From Rhizobium grahamii CCGE 502 (GTDB taxonomy: Bacteria; Pseudomonadota; Alphaproteobacteria; Rhizobiales; Rhizobiaceae), in assembly GCF_000298315.2 (NCBI RefSeq), contig NZ_AEYE02000031.1, forward strand, positions 308,290 to 372,289: a stretch of 64,000 nt of DNA. Direction: 5' to 3'. Within the stretch, counting starts at the first letter, position 1. Each line of letters opens with the position of its first letter. A program made the position numbers and the translations under genes. This document shows, one piece after another, positions 1-7,836 of the stretch. The notes under the pieces were generated by a model. It was not told where the DNA came from, searched no databases, and saw only the letters and a list, made by a program, of their open reading frames with translations.

Positions 1-41
1 CAGAACCAGCCGCCGCCGGCCGGTCTGTCGAGGGCGCCAGC

Positions 42-752
42 ATGAGCGTCGTTCTGATCTTCCTCGCAGGCGTCGCCGCCATCGTCATCTGGTGGATGTC
101 CGGACAGCGGTTGATGTCGAAGCCGTGGCTGGAGATCGGCACGCTCGACGATATCCACCAACCGGCCAAGCAGCCGATCCCGACTGCCAAGATCGGCCTC
201 GGTATTTTTCTTGCGGTTGTCGGGGCTCTCTTCTCCTTGCTGGCCAGCGCCTATCTCGCCCGGATGAGCGGCGCCGATTGGTGGGCGGTCCCCATTCCGC
301 GGCTTCTTTGGGCGAATACCGCGGTGCTGATCGCCAGCTGTGCGGCCCTGCAGTGGACCGTGGTTCAAGCGCGGCGAGGCGCGGATGACGGTGTACGGCT
401 GGGCCTCGATGCCGCATTGGCGACCGCAGTCCTGTTTCTCGCGGGGCAGATCGTCGCCTGGCTGCAGCTTGTTGCGGCGGGTTATGTGTTGGCCGATAAC
501 CCTGCAAACAGCTTCTTCTACATGCTGACCGGGCTGCACGGTCTCCACATTCTCGGCGGGCTGGCGGTGCTTGCGCGGACACGGGTGAGACTGCTCGCGG
601 GCACCAGCATGGCACCCGCAAGACTGCGCCTCGGCATCGAGCTCTGCGCCACCTACTGGCACTTCATGCTCGTCGTGTGGCTGCTTCTCTTTGCGCTTTT
701 CACCGGCTGGGCAAACGACTTTGTCGATCTCTGCCGTCAACTCGTTTCTTAA
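42..752 (+). CDS. Heme-copper oxidase subunit III-type protein (CoxO-like)
   Basis: 236-residue integral membrane protein of the cytochrome c oxidase subunit III family. Hydrophobic helices lie at about residues 2-18, 50-72, 88-108, 122-148, 158-178 and 202-222. The family landmarks GLHGLH (164-169) and YWHF (205-208) in the last two helices are present. It sits 10 bases before a second subunit III-type gene and a subunit IV gene. This tandem arrangement matches the coxO-coxP part of the coxMNOP alternative terminal oxidase operon of Bradyrhizobium. The catalytic subunits (I and II) would lie upstream of the window. Subunit III supports stability and oxygen delivery and carries no redox centre. 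This copy is more divergent than the next one, so its exact role is inferred from context. Confidence 0.8.
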   Translation: MSVVLIFLAGVAAIVIWWMSGQRLMSKPWLEIGTLDDIHQPAKQPIPTAKIGLGIFLAVVGALFSLLASAYLARMSGADWWAVPIPRLLWANTAVLIASCAALQWTVVQARRGADDGVRLGLDAALATAVLFLAGQIVAWLQLVAAGYVLADNPANSFFYMLTGLHGLHILGGLAVLARTRVRLLAGTSMAPARLRLGIELCATYWHFMLVVWLLLFALFTGWANDFVDLCRQLVS

Positions 753-762
753 GGGGTAGCCA

Positions 763-1491
763 ATGGCCGAACTCACCCGAGTTGAAACAGAACCCGTTGC
801 CCATGGCAGCCATACCGGCGGTCTGCGTGGTGTGGCTGCGGATTTTGCCTCGGATCAGCGAGCGTTCAAGAACGTGTCCTGGGGCAAGGCCATGATGTGG
901 ATCTTCCTCCTCAGCGACACCTTCATCTTCGGCTGTTTCCTGCTTGCCTACATGACGGCTCGGATGTCGACACCGATCCCATGGCCCAATCCGAGCGAGG
1001 TCTTTGCACTTGAAATCGGCGGGCAGCAGGTCCCGCTGATCCTGATCGCCATCATGACCTTCATCCTGATCAGCAGCAGCGGCACGATGGCCATGGCCGT
1101 CAATTTCGGTTATCGCCGCGAGCGCGGGAAGACGGCAGCACTGATGCTTCTGACGGCGGTGCTCGGCGCCTCTTTCGTGGGAATGCAGGCGTTCGAGTGG
1201 ACGAAGCTCATCACCGAAGGCGTGCGTCCCTGGGAAAACCCGTGGGGTGCGGCACAGTTCGGATCATCCTTCTTCATGATCACCGGGTTTCACGGTACGC
1301 ACGTGACGTTTGGCGTGATCTTCCTATTGATCACCGCGCGCAAGGTATGGCGCGGAGACTTCGATACGGGCCGTCGCGGCTTCTTCACAAGCCGCAAGGG
1401 CAATTATGAGGTCGTCGAGATCATGGGCCTCTACTGGCACTTCGTCGACCTCGTCTGGGTCTTCATCTTCGCGTTCTTCTATCTGTGGTGA
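763..1491 (+). CDS. Cytochrome c oxidase subunit III (CoxP-like)
   Basis: 242-residue membrane protein with clear subunit III signatures: GFHGTH at 175-180, a conserved Glu in the stretch around 144-152, and YWHFVDLVW at 224-232 ending in FAFFYLW. Helices are visible at about 43-66, 89-112, 125-143, 168-190 and 222-241, after a soluble N-terminus of roughly 40 residues. The start is preceded by an AAGGGG-type ribosome site at about 750. It is the second of two adjacent subunit III-type genes, as in coxMNOP operons. The stop overlaps the reading region just before the subunit IV start at 1500, so the three genes are translated as one unit. Identification as heme-copper oxidase subunit III is secure; the CoxP name is by synteny. 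Confidence 0.88.
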   Translation: MAELTRVETEPVAHGSHTGGLRGVAADFASDQRAFKNVSWGKAMMWIFLLSDTFIFGCFLLAYMTARMSTPIPWPNPSEVFALEIGGQQVPLILIAIMTFILISSSGTMAMAVNFGYRRERGKTAALMLLTAVLGASFVGMQAFEWTKLITEGVRPWENPWGAAQFGSSFFMITGFHGTHVTFGVIFLLITARKVWRGDFDTGRRGFFTSRKGNYEVVEIMGLYWHFVDLVWVFIFAFFYLW

Positions 1492-1499
1492 GGCGCATC

Positions 1500-1835
1500 A
1501 TGGCACAGGCACAAGCCCATTCCGGCCAACAGCATCCGATCAGGCTTTACCTCGTCGTCTGGGGATTGCTGTTCGTCCTCAGCACCTTCTCCTATCTGGT
1601 CGATTATCTCGGCATCCAGGGCTATCCGCGCTGGACGCTCATCATCATTTTCATGATGCTGAAGGCCGGCCTGATCGTTGCCATCTTCATGCACATGGCG
1701 TGGGAGCGGCTGGCGCTGGTCTATGCGATCCTGCTGCCACCGCTACTCGTCCTGGTCTTCGTGGCGATGATGGCATCGGAGTCGCACTATACGATCTTCA
1801 CCCGGCTGACCTTCCTCGGCGGCGCCGGTTCCTAG
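1500..1835 (+). CDS. Cytochrome c oxidase subunit IV family protein
   Basis: 111-residue protein with three hydrophobic helices (about 19-40, 48-72 and 76-98), the usual make-up of the small prokaryotic subunit IV (COX4_pro type). The segment around residues 50-66, with several Met residues and an MHMAWER motif, is typical of this family, where a His-Met-Ala/Glu stretch ends helix 2. An in-frame GTG at 1485 would overlap the previous gene, but the ATG at 1500 is the more natural start. Subunit IV is a structural or assembly part of heme-copper oxidases. It closes the oxidase operon; the next gene is on the opposite strand. Confidence 0.8.
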   Translation: MAQAQAHSGQQHPIRLYLVVWGLLFVLSTFSYLVDYLGIQGYPRWTLIIIFMMLKAGLIVAIFMHMAWERLALVYAILLPPLLVLVFVAMMASESHYTIFTRLTFLGGAGS

Positions 1836-1850
1836 GTGGACCAGCGCGGC

Positions 1851-2427
1851 TTACGTGATCTTCTCGTTCGGATAGACGCCCCACAGGGTGGACTGGCGAA
1901 CGAAGCCACCAACCTCATGGCCGGTCACCTCGACGTTGCACCATGTGCCGTCGCAAGAGCGAACAGCGACGCGGACACGGGCCGCCAGCTTCGCAAGGGC
2001 GTTGGGCGGAGGCGCGTGGCGCGGCGCGGATCGGCACCGGTGAGGTGATCCACGGGCCGATCAGCGCAGTGCGGTGGCTGGAGAGCAGCGCGCGGTGCAT
2101 CCAACCGGAGATGCCATCGCAATCCCGCACCTGACGCCAGTTGTCGTATTCTGCGATGATTTCCAGCGGCAGTCCCGGTGCCTGGTAGATCCATTGGGTT
2201 GCGTAGTCGAGCGAGGGCCCGACGCGCATGCGGGCTTCCTTCGATTTCACAGAAACGAAACGGGGCACGCGAAGCCCCGTTTCGCGCCCTGGGGAGCCGT
2301 TGGACTGGATCGACTGCTGCGGGGCTGGATTGGCTGCAGTCGTTTGGCTGGACAGCATGATGCCGAGCAAACAGCCGGCGGACAGCACGCCGAGCCGGCG
2401 TGCGGCACGATATGGACGGCGTGCCAT
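1851..2427 (-). pseudogene. Secreted SH3-domain protein, single-base frameshift
   Basis: The minus frame from the ATG at 2427 encodes a signal peptide (residues 1-32), then an SH3b-like domain (MRVGPSLDYATQWIYQAPG...WRQVRDCDGISGWMH) and a segment ALIGPWITSPVP. The frame then turns to low-sense sequence. Reading one base out of frame from about 2006 restores the second half of the domain family, including VRSCDGTWCNVEV and a final LWGVYPNEKIT ending at a TAA at 1851-1853. The shift maps to the GGG run at 2004-2006 (CCC on the coding strand); removing one base rejoins the halves into about 191 residues. It starts 3 bases after the stop of the ialB gene, so the two were co-transcribed. Either a recent pseudogene or a base-calling error; the preserved downstream half favours a very recent event or an error. 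Confidence 0.8.
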
Positions 2428-2430
2428 CGC

Positions 2431-2919
2431 TTAGTTGCAGGATGCCACGCGCTTCAGGGCCGCGGTCACCCCATTCAAGGAGTAGGTGTAGGTCGTCGCC
2501 GTGCCGCGTTGGGAGACGGCTTCGACAGTCATGTCGCTGCCGGAGCGCATGGCGCTGATGACGTCAGGTTCGCGGGACGCTTCAAGCACCCAAGCGGATT
2601 TGCCCCTGGTGAACATCGTGAACGTCTTGTCGCCGATTGCGACCTTGACTCGCGAGCCCGGCTTCAGTTCGTAGCCCATGATGGCCTGCGGCTCATACCC
2701 GGCACTCGGCGCCCGGCCGATCACGAAGAAATTGCTGCCATGATCGACGCTTGCCGGCTGTTTGGTTGTCGGGCCTGTCAGCAAATAACACACGGTCTCC
2801 CCGCCCTTGCTGTAGGAATAGACGCCCCAGTCCTCGAACTGCTTGACCATCGTCGGCTGCGCGTTTGCTGAAATTGCACCGGCAACTGTGAAGGAGAGTA
2901 CGAGAGCTATTCTTTTCAT
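2431..2919 (-). CDS. Invasion-associated locus B (IalB) family protein
   Basis: 162-residue exported protein. From the ATG at 2919 it has a signal peptide (MKRIALVLSFTVAGAISANA), then the IalB pattern: WGVYSY near the start, a Cys in the ETVCYLL strand, a GYELKPGSRVKVAIGD strand, and a C-terminal Cys (ASCN). An upstream in-frame ATG at 2925 lies only 4 bases after the GGGGA ribosome site, whereas 2919 gives better spacing. The family is named from a Bartonella gene involved in erythrocyte invasion, but most rhizobial members are uncharacterised periplasmic proteins. It is followed after 3 bases by the SH3-domain gene, so a shared envelope role is possible. Confidence 0.82.
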   Translation of the reverse strand: MKRIALVLSFTVAGAISANAQPTMVKQFEDWGVYSYSKGGETVCYLLTGPTTKQPASVDHGSNFFVIGRAPSAGYEPQAIMGYELKPGSRVKVAIGDKTFTMFTRGKSAWVLEASREPDVISAMRSGSDMTVEAVSQRGTATTYTYSLNGVTAALKRVASCN

Positions 2920-3080
2920 GGGCATTTTCCCCGCCGAAAGTGTGAGAGGTGCTGGCCTTGGAACAGACCGGCTGGAGCGAATGCGGGGCATTCAAGGCGG
3001 AGAGGGTTACCGAGACCTTAATTCGGGCTGGAGGTAACGAACGTGTGACCGATCGGTCGTCTGATGTGAATGGATAGCCC

Positions 3081-3120
3081 AAAAACAAAAAAAGCCGGCC
3101 ACGTTTCCGGGACCGGCTTT
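3081..3120 (-). terminator. Rho-independent terminator of yebC
   Basis: On the minus strand the sequence forms AAAGCCGGTC / GGCCGGCTTT around a short loop (3091-3120), followed by a run of T with one G (3090-3081). It lies 20 bases after the yebC stop. Confidence 0.85.
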
Positions 3121-3140
3121 GAATAAATGCTTGAAATCGA

Positions 3141-3887
3141 TCAGGCCGAAAGCTTGGCCAGAACCTCTTCATCCACCTCGAAATTCGAGTAGACGTTCTG
3201 AACGTCGTCGTCGTCTTCGAGGCTGTCGATCAGCTTCAGCAGCGACTGGGCCCGTTCCTCATCGACCGGCACGTTGTTCTGGGCGCGCCAGACAGCCTTG
3301 ACGGTTTCGGCTTCACCGAGCGAGGTTTCGAGCGCCTTGGCAACTTCGCTGAGGGCTTCGAAGCCGCAGGTGATGTAGTGGCCTTCCTCGTCGGTCTCGA
3401 CGTCGTCGGCACCGGCTTCGATGGCGGCTTCCATCATCTTGTCGGCATCGCCTGCCTCAAGCTTGTAGGTGATTTCACCGACGTGGTCGAAGGAGAAGGA
3501 AACAGAGCCTGTTTCTCCAAGAGCGCCGCCGGCCTTCGTAAAGATCGAGCGGACGTTGGAGGCGGTGCGGTTGCGGTTATCGGTCAGGGCCTCGACGATG
3601 ATCGCCGTGCCGCCCGGGCCGTAACCCTCGTAGCGGACTTCATCGTAGTTCTCGCCGTCGGCGCCCGCAGCCTTCTTGATGGCGCGGTCGATGTTGTCCT
3701 TAGGCATGGACTGCGCCTTGGCGTTCTGGATCGCAAGGCGCAGGCGGGCGTTCATCGAAGGATCAGGCAGACCGGCCTTGGCGGCTACCGTGATTTCGCG
3801 CGCGAGCTTGGAGAACATTTTTGACCGCACGGCGTCCTGACGGCCCTTGCGATGCATGATGTTTTTAAACTGTGAATGGCCAGCCAT
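3141..3887 (-). CDS. yebC: YebC/PmpR family protein (TACO1-like)
   Basis: 248-residue protein beginning [18 protein letters not shown], the invariant N-terminus of the YebC/TACO1 family; this fixes the start at 3887 rather than an in-frame start 15 bases upstream. The middle carries [19 protein letters not shown], another family landmark, and the acidic C-terminal domain ([26 protein letters not shown]) is complete. YebC proteins are cytosolic; they were described as DNA-binding regulators, and newer work links them to relief of ribosome stalling at proline stretches. In many alphaproteobacteria yebC precedes ruvCAB; here no ruv genes follow. A strong terminator follows the gene. Confidence 0.95.
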   Translation of the reverse strand: MAGHSQFKNIMHRKGRQDAVRSKMFSKLAREITVAAKAGLPDPSMNARLRLAIQNAKAQSMPKDNIDRAIKKAAGADGENYDEVRYEGYGPGGTAIIVEALTDNRNRTASNVRSIFTKAGGALGETGSVSFSFDHVGEITYKLEAGDADKMMEAAIEAGADDVETDEEGHYITCGFEALSEVAKALETSLGEAETVKAVWRAQNNVPVDEERAQSLLKLIDSLEDDDDVQNVYSNFEVDEEVLAKLSA

Positions 3888-4039
3888 GGCACCCCTGTTC
3901 ACGTCATATTGTTAGGAATGGGCGCCTTATAAGAGCGAAATGGGCCGTATTCAAGGGAAAACGGCTCCGCCCGAAAGGCGGAACAAAGCTCGGAAGTTGA
4001 CGTTTCAAAGCACGGACCCTCGAAACGGAAGGAAGTGCT

Positions 4040-4543
4040 ATGGCTAGTTTCAACGAGGCGCGGGAACACCCGGCACGCCAGCTCTGGGACCAGGTGAACG
4101 ACATTCATGCCGGCATGCTCGGCGTGGACGGGGCTGACATGCACATGCAGCCGATGGCGCCGAACGCGGATCCGAAGACGAATACGATCTGGTTCTACAC
4201 GAAGTCGGATGCGGCCATCGTACGTGCCATCAAGCCAGGCACGCGGGCGCATTTCTGCGTGGTCGGAAAGGATCATGATTACCATGCCTGCCTCGCCGGC
4301 AAGATCGAGGTGCGGCTCGACCCGTCAAAGATCGACGAGTATTGGAACTCCGTTGTCGCCGCCTGGTATGATGACGGCAAGAAGGATCCGAAGCTCACGA
4401 TGCTCGCAATGCATGTCGACGACGCGGAGATCTGGGTGTCGACGGGCAGCAAGCTGAAGTTCGGTTGGGAAATCGCCAAGGCCAATCTCGACGACGACAA
4501 GATGCCCGATGTCGGCATCAGGCAGCACTTGCAGTTTGCTTGA
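4040..4543 (+). CDS. Pyridoxamine 5'-phosphate oxidase-like FMN split-barrel protein
   Basis: 167-residue soluble protein of the general-stress-protein-26 / PPOX-like split-barrel type. It begins ARQLWDQVNDIHAGMLGV, has the strand pattern NTIWFYTKSDA, AHFCVVGKDHDYHACLAGKIEV, and a C-terminal helical WSTGSKLKFGWEIAKANL-like segment. Such proteins bind flavin or related cofactors; the enzymatic reaction cannot be told from sequence. An AACGGAAGGAAG ribosome site precedes the ATG. It is convergent with the next gene, with a GC hairpin between them. Confidence 0.75.
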   Translation: MASFNEAREHPARQLWDQVNDIHAGMLGVDGADMHMQPMAPNADPKTNTIWFYTKSDAAIVRAIKPGTRAHFCVVGKDHDYHACLAGKIEVRLDPSKIDEYWNSVVAAWYDDGKKDPKLTMLAMHVDDAEIWVSTGSKLKFGWEIAKANLDDDKMPDVGIRQHLQFA

Positions 4544-4550
4544 AAGAACA

Positions 4551-4570
4551 GACCCGGCGCAGCCCGGGTC
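4551..4570. terminator. Hairpin between convergent genes
   Basis: GACCCGG / CCGGGTC, a 7-bp stem with a six-base loop, lies between the stops at 4543 and 4573. The flanks hold only a weak T-rich run on either strand, so it may serve both genes as an inefficient terminator. Confidence 0.5.
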
Positions 4571-4572
4571 CT

Positions 4573-5409
4573 TTACTGCATGCCCTTCGCGACGTAGATC
4601 AGCGGCTTTTTCGGCAAGGTGAGCAGCGACACGGAGATCGTGTTCGTCGGTGCGTAGCTGATGTCGAAATCGGGCCCGAACATCGACAGGAAGCTTTGCA
4701 GGGGCCTCGGTTGATGCATCGGCAGGATCAGCGAGGCGCGCAGACGCTTGATGACGCGGCTCATGCTGTCGGAGCCCATTGTCAGGCCACCATCCACTGG
4801 CACCATCACGACATCCAGTCGGCCGATTTCCGTGTAGTGGGTTTCCGTCAGTTCGTAGTGCAGATGGCCAAGATGGCCGATGCAGAGGCCGGCAACCTCG
4901 AAGATGAAGATTGAGTTCCCATCCTGCTGCGGCGCGCCGAAACCGCCCCTGATATCGGTGGTGACATTGCGAATGTAGGTGTCGCCGACGACCAGGTTGA
5001 TCTTGGCTTTTTCGCCCGGCACGTCGCTCCATCCATGCAGCACATACTTGATGGCCGGGTCGGTGACCAGAGTATAGTGCGAGGAATGGGCGCGGTTCAT
5101 GGTGACGACCATCGGCGCCTGCGTCGGCGAGTACCAGCCGCTGTAATCGGTCGCGATCGTCACACCGCCCGGCGTTTCAATGAGGAAGGTGGAGTGCCCG
5201 ATGTAGGTCAGCGTAACCGATTGGTTGGTGGCGCCGGCGTCGATGACTGGGGCCGGGCCTGTGAAACTCGCGAAGGTTGCTTGCGGGATCGATTGGGCAA
5301 TAGCCTGGCACTGGCTGACGTTTCGCCGTTCCTCCTGAGCGGCGGCCACTTCCACGGCAACCAAGACCATCACGCAGGCAATTGCGAAGACAAGAAAACG
5401 CGGCTTCAT
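4573..5409 (-). CDS. Exported metallo-beta-lactamase-fold hydrolase
   Basis: 278-residue protein with a signal peptide (MKPRFLVFAIACVMVLVAVEVAAAQ), then a degenerate MBL fold of the UlaG/L-ascorbate-lactonase type: TLTYIGHSTFLIETPGGVTIATDYSG is the first beta-strand and metal-region pattern. A GGxGAPQQDGNSIFIFEVAGLCIGHLGHLHYEL block follows, with GHLGHLH as the second metal cluster, then VPVDGG. Start 5409 is chosen because a GGAGGAAG ribosome site precedes it and the signal peptide starts there. The usual HxHxDH motif is not seen between the strands; the segment reads MNRAHSSHY, so metal binding may be atypical. Substrate unknown. Confidence 0.75.
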   Translation of the reverse strand: MKPRFLVFAIACVMVLVAVEVAAAQEERRNVSQCQAIAQSIPQATFASFTGPAPVIDAGATNQSVTLTYIGHSTFLIETPGGVTIATDYSGWYSPTQAPMVVTMNRAHSSHYTLVTDPAIKYVLHGWSDVPGEKAKINLVVGDTYIRNVTTDIRGGFGAPQQDGNSIFIFEVAGLCIGHLGHLHYELTETHYTEIGRLDVVMVPVDGGLTMGSDSMSRVIKRLRASLILPMHQPRPLQSFLSMFGPDFDISYAPTNTISVSLLTLPKKPLIYVAKGMQ

Positions 5410-5528
5410 GCCACTTCCTCCAGCGCTCTCACGGGTGCGCTCGGAGGATGCGGCAAGGCGCCGCAGCGGTCCAGTTGAAATGCCGGGACCGCTGCTCACT
5501 TTTGCGTCATGGCAGGCGGCTGCCTATG

Positions 5529-6353
5529 CTAGCGCCAGAACTCCGGGATGGTCTCAGCGAGACGCGGACCGAGCCGCAGCGGAGCGATCTTTTCAGCGAG
5601 CCCGGTTGCGTCCGAAATCTCCACTCCGACGCCGCAGATGGTGGCGGGGCCAGTCGCGGCCTCCATGCGACCCTTCGGCATCTTGGAGATGAACCGGTTC
5701 AGCGGCTCTTCCTTGTCCATGCCGAGCGAGGAATCGTAGTCGCCGCACATGCCGGCATCCGACATGTAGGCGGTGCCGCCATTCAGGATCTGGTGATCGG
5801 CCGTCGGGACATGGGTGTGCGTACCGACGACGAAGCTGGCGCGGCCGTCGACGAAATGGCCGAAGCACTGCTTCTCGCTGGTCGCTTCAGCATGGAAGTC
5901 GAAAATGATCGCATCGGCCTGTTCCTTGAGCGGGCAGGCATCAAGGATCGCTTCGGCGGATTTGAAGGGATCGTCGAGTTCGGGATGCATGAAGACGCGG
6001 CCCATGACATTTGCGACAAGCACGCGTGCGCCGTTGCGGGCATAGAACAGCCCCGAGCCGCGACCCGGCGTGCCCTGCGGGTAGTTCGCGGGCCGCAGGA
6101 ACTGGTCGTGACGCCCGGCAAAGGCAACGGCTTCCTTCTGGTCCCAGACGTGGTTGCCCGTCGTCACGACATCGGCGCCGGCATTGATCGTCTCGAGGAA
6201 GATATCCTCGGTGATGCCGAAGCCGCCGGCGGCGTTCTCGCCGTTGACGACGACGAAATCGAGCTTCAAGTCGGAAATGAGGCCGGGGAGGCGGTTCCAG
6301 ACGGCGGTGCGTCCGGTCTTACCCACCATGTCACCCAGAAAAAGCAGTCGCAT
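5529..6353 (-). CDS. YmdB-type metallophosphoesterase
   Basis: 274-residue cytosolic protein of the TIGR00282 / YmdB family. Visible metal-site blocks are LFLGDMVGKTGR (residues 4-15), VVNGENAAGG, TTGNHVWDQKE, DFHAEATSEK and VGTHTHVPTADHQIL, in family order. It ends with a typical AEKIAPLRLGPRL segment. Members have 2',3'-cyclic nucleotide phosphodiesterase activity; the B. subtilis protein affects motility and biofilm choice. It starts two bases after the stop of the 5-formyl-THF cyclo-ligase gene, a pairing common in rhizobia. Confidence 0.9.
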   Translation of the reverse strand: MRLLFLGDMVGKTGRTAVWNRLPGLISDLKLDFVVVNGENAAGGFGITEDIFLETINAGADVVTTGNHVWDQKEAVAFAGRHDQFLRPANYPQGTPGRGSGLFYARNGARVLVANVMGRVFMHPELDDPFKSAEAILDACPLKEQADAIIFDFHAEATSEKQCFGHFVDGRASFVVGTHTHVPTADHQILNGGTAYMSDAGMCGDYDSSLGMDKEEPLNRFISKMPKGRMEAATGPATICGVGVEISDATGLAEKIAPLRLGPRLAETIPEFWR

Positions 6354-6355
6354 TG

Positions 6356-6952
6356 CTATCCAATCCAAGAGGCAAAAAAGCGAAGCCCGCTTTCCGTCAG
6401 GAGGGCGTCCAGGCTGACATCGTGCGGCTCGTCGGGCACATGTGCCACTTCCTGGCAGTCGAATGCAATGCCGATCAGCTTGGGATGCTGGCCTTTTTGC
6501 CGCAAACGCTCGATGGCGCGGTCGTAATAGCCGGCGCCGTAGCCGATGCGGTGGCCGCGATTGTCGAAGGCGGAGAGGGGGACCAGCATGATTTCTGGAT
6601 CGAGCACGGCGGCGTCCGCCGGCGGCCCCGAGGTGCCGAAGCCGGTGTTGACCAATGGCACGCCGCGCACCAACTCGCGAAATACAATCGTCTGTTTGTC
6701 GAGGATGGCGGGCACGCAAAGCCGTGCACCACGCGCCTGGAAGCGCGCCAGAAGCGGTCGGATGTCGGCCTCCGACCGGATCGGCAGGAAGCCGGAGACA
6801 ACAGTGCCGGGATCGAACGCGACGGCCTCGCCGGCATGCTCGGCCATGGCCAGGCTCATCTCGATTCGAATGTCTTCCGGGATCGCGTCGCGCAATGCGA
6901 GGCGGCCGGCACGCATTTCGGCTTTCAGTTCTTTCGGGGTCATGCCGTCCAT
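6356..6952 (-). CDS. 5-formyltetrahydrofolate cyclo-ligase
   Basis: 198-residue enzyme that converts 5-formyl-THF to 5,10-methenyl-THF with ATP. The C-terminal signature is clear: LVPLSAFDNRGHRIGYGAGYYDRAIERL, followed by IGIAFDCQEVAHVPDEPHDVSLDALLTE. The N-terminal basic segment ELKAEMRAGRLALRDAIP is also typical. The start is uncertain among GTG 6955, ATG 6952 and ATG 6943. In many bacteria zapA and 6S RNA lie just upstream, but here only an 85-base gap and an Ala-rich gene are found. It forms an operon with the YmdB-type gene downstream. Confidence 0.9.
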   Translation of the reverse strand: MDGMTPKELKAEMRAGRLALRDAIPEDIRIEMSLAMAEHAGEAVAFDPGTVVSGFLPIRSEADIRPLLARFQARGARLCVPAILDKQTIVFRELVRGVPLVNTGFGTSGPPADAAVLDPEIMLVPLSAFDNRGHRIGYGAGYYDRAIERLRQKGQHPKLIGIAFDCQEVAHVPDEPHDVSLDALLTESGLRFFASWIG

Positions 6953-7039
6953 CACGTTGTTTTCAGCAGACGATAAAGCTCTTGCCGATCATTTCAACGG
7001 GACAATACGACCTTTGACCGCCCGCCTTAGCCAATCGGA

Positions 7040-7771
7040 TCAAATCGTGATGCTGGCCGGTATGGCTGAGGCGTCGGCCTGTGCCTCAAACGAGTAGGCG
7101 TTGACGCCTGATGCCTGCTGGCCGGTTCCTGCGCGCAAGTCGCGTATCGCCTTGTCCATGAGCTGCCGAACCTCCTGCAGGATGGCCTTGAACTCTTCCA
7201 TCGTCTTGCGATCTTCGGTGGAGATGCCTGCGGATGCTTGTTGTCCGTCTTCGACGACGCTCTGGTAGGCGTTGCGCGCCGCAGTTGCGCCGTCGGGCTC
7301 GTCCGCTTGGGCAGCGCTCGCGTCGGAGCTGTCCGACGCCGCCGCCGCGTCTGTGGCTGATGTATTGGTTGCGGCATCTGCCGACGCCGCTCCGGTATCG
7401 GCCGTTGCCGCAGAGGCATTGGCTGCGGAAGCAATGTTTGTTGCACTGGCCGCAACAGCCGAGGCAAATTCCGCCGCAGCGGCGCTGATCTTGTGGGCAA
7501 GTTCGGCTGCAAGCCGGGCGACGACTTCTGGCGGGTAGCCGCCGCTCTTTAGCATTTCGAGCTGCTGCTTGGCTTCCTCAAGCTTGCGTGCCGCACGGGC
7601 TTTGGCCGCTTCGGCCGATGTCGCCATGCTCTCACGCAGGCTTTCCTGTGCCTTTGCCGCATTCTGCAAGATCTTCAGGCGCGCGCTGGTGCTGTCGGTC
7701 GACGTATTGAGATTGTCGGCGGAGTAAGTGGTGCGCAGGATGTTGAGCGCTGATGCGGAACCGACTTGCAT
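7040..7771 (-). CDS. Alanine-rich protein of unknown function
   Basis: 243-residue protein with no function I can recognise. A good GGAGGA ribosome site seven bases before the ATG supports a real gene. Residues 30-80 are charged and probably coiled coil (AAKAQESLRESMATSAEAAKARAARKLEEAKQQLEMLK). This is followed by GGYPPEVVARLAAELAHKISAAAAEFASAVAASA and a long Ala/Ser/Thr/Asp-rich tract at about 105-170. The C-terminal third is helical again (DRKTMEEFKAILQEVRQLMDKAIRDLRA). No signal peptide or membrane segment. The layout suggests a flexible or structural protein; it stands between folate and sulfolipid genes without clear operon links. Confidence 0.7.
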   Translation of the reverse strand: MQVGSASALNILRTTYSADNLNTSTDSTSARLKILQNAAKAQESLRESMATSAEAAKARAARKLEEAKQQLEMLKSGGYPPEVVARLAAELAHKISAAAAEFASAVAASATNIASAANASAATADTGAASADAATNTSATDAAAASDSSDASAAQADEPDGATAARNAYQSVVEDGQQASAGISTEDRKTMEEFKAILQEVRQLMDKAIRDLRAGTGQQASGVNAYSFEAQADASAIPASITI

Positions 7772-7836
7772 ACTATCCTCCGGATTGCACTATCCGGTGT
7801 AGTCTGCAACTTCAGGCTTGCGTGGGCCTGTGCCAC

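Noticed and set aside
5382-6527. Plus-strand open frame over the YmdB-type gene
   Set aside because: Mirror of a clear minus-strand enzyme; no ribosome site or motif.
6953-7039. 6S RNA next to the cyclo-ligase gene
   Set aside because: The gap is only about 85 bases and holds no long hairpin of 6S type.
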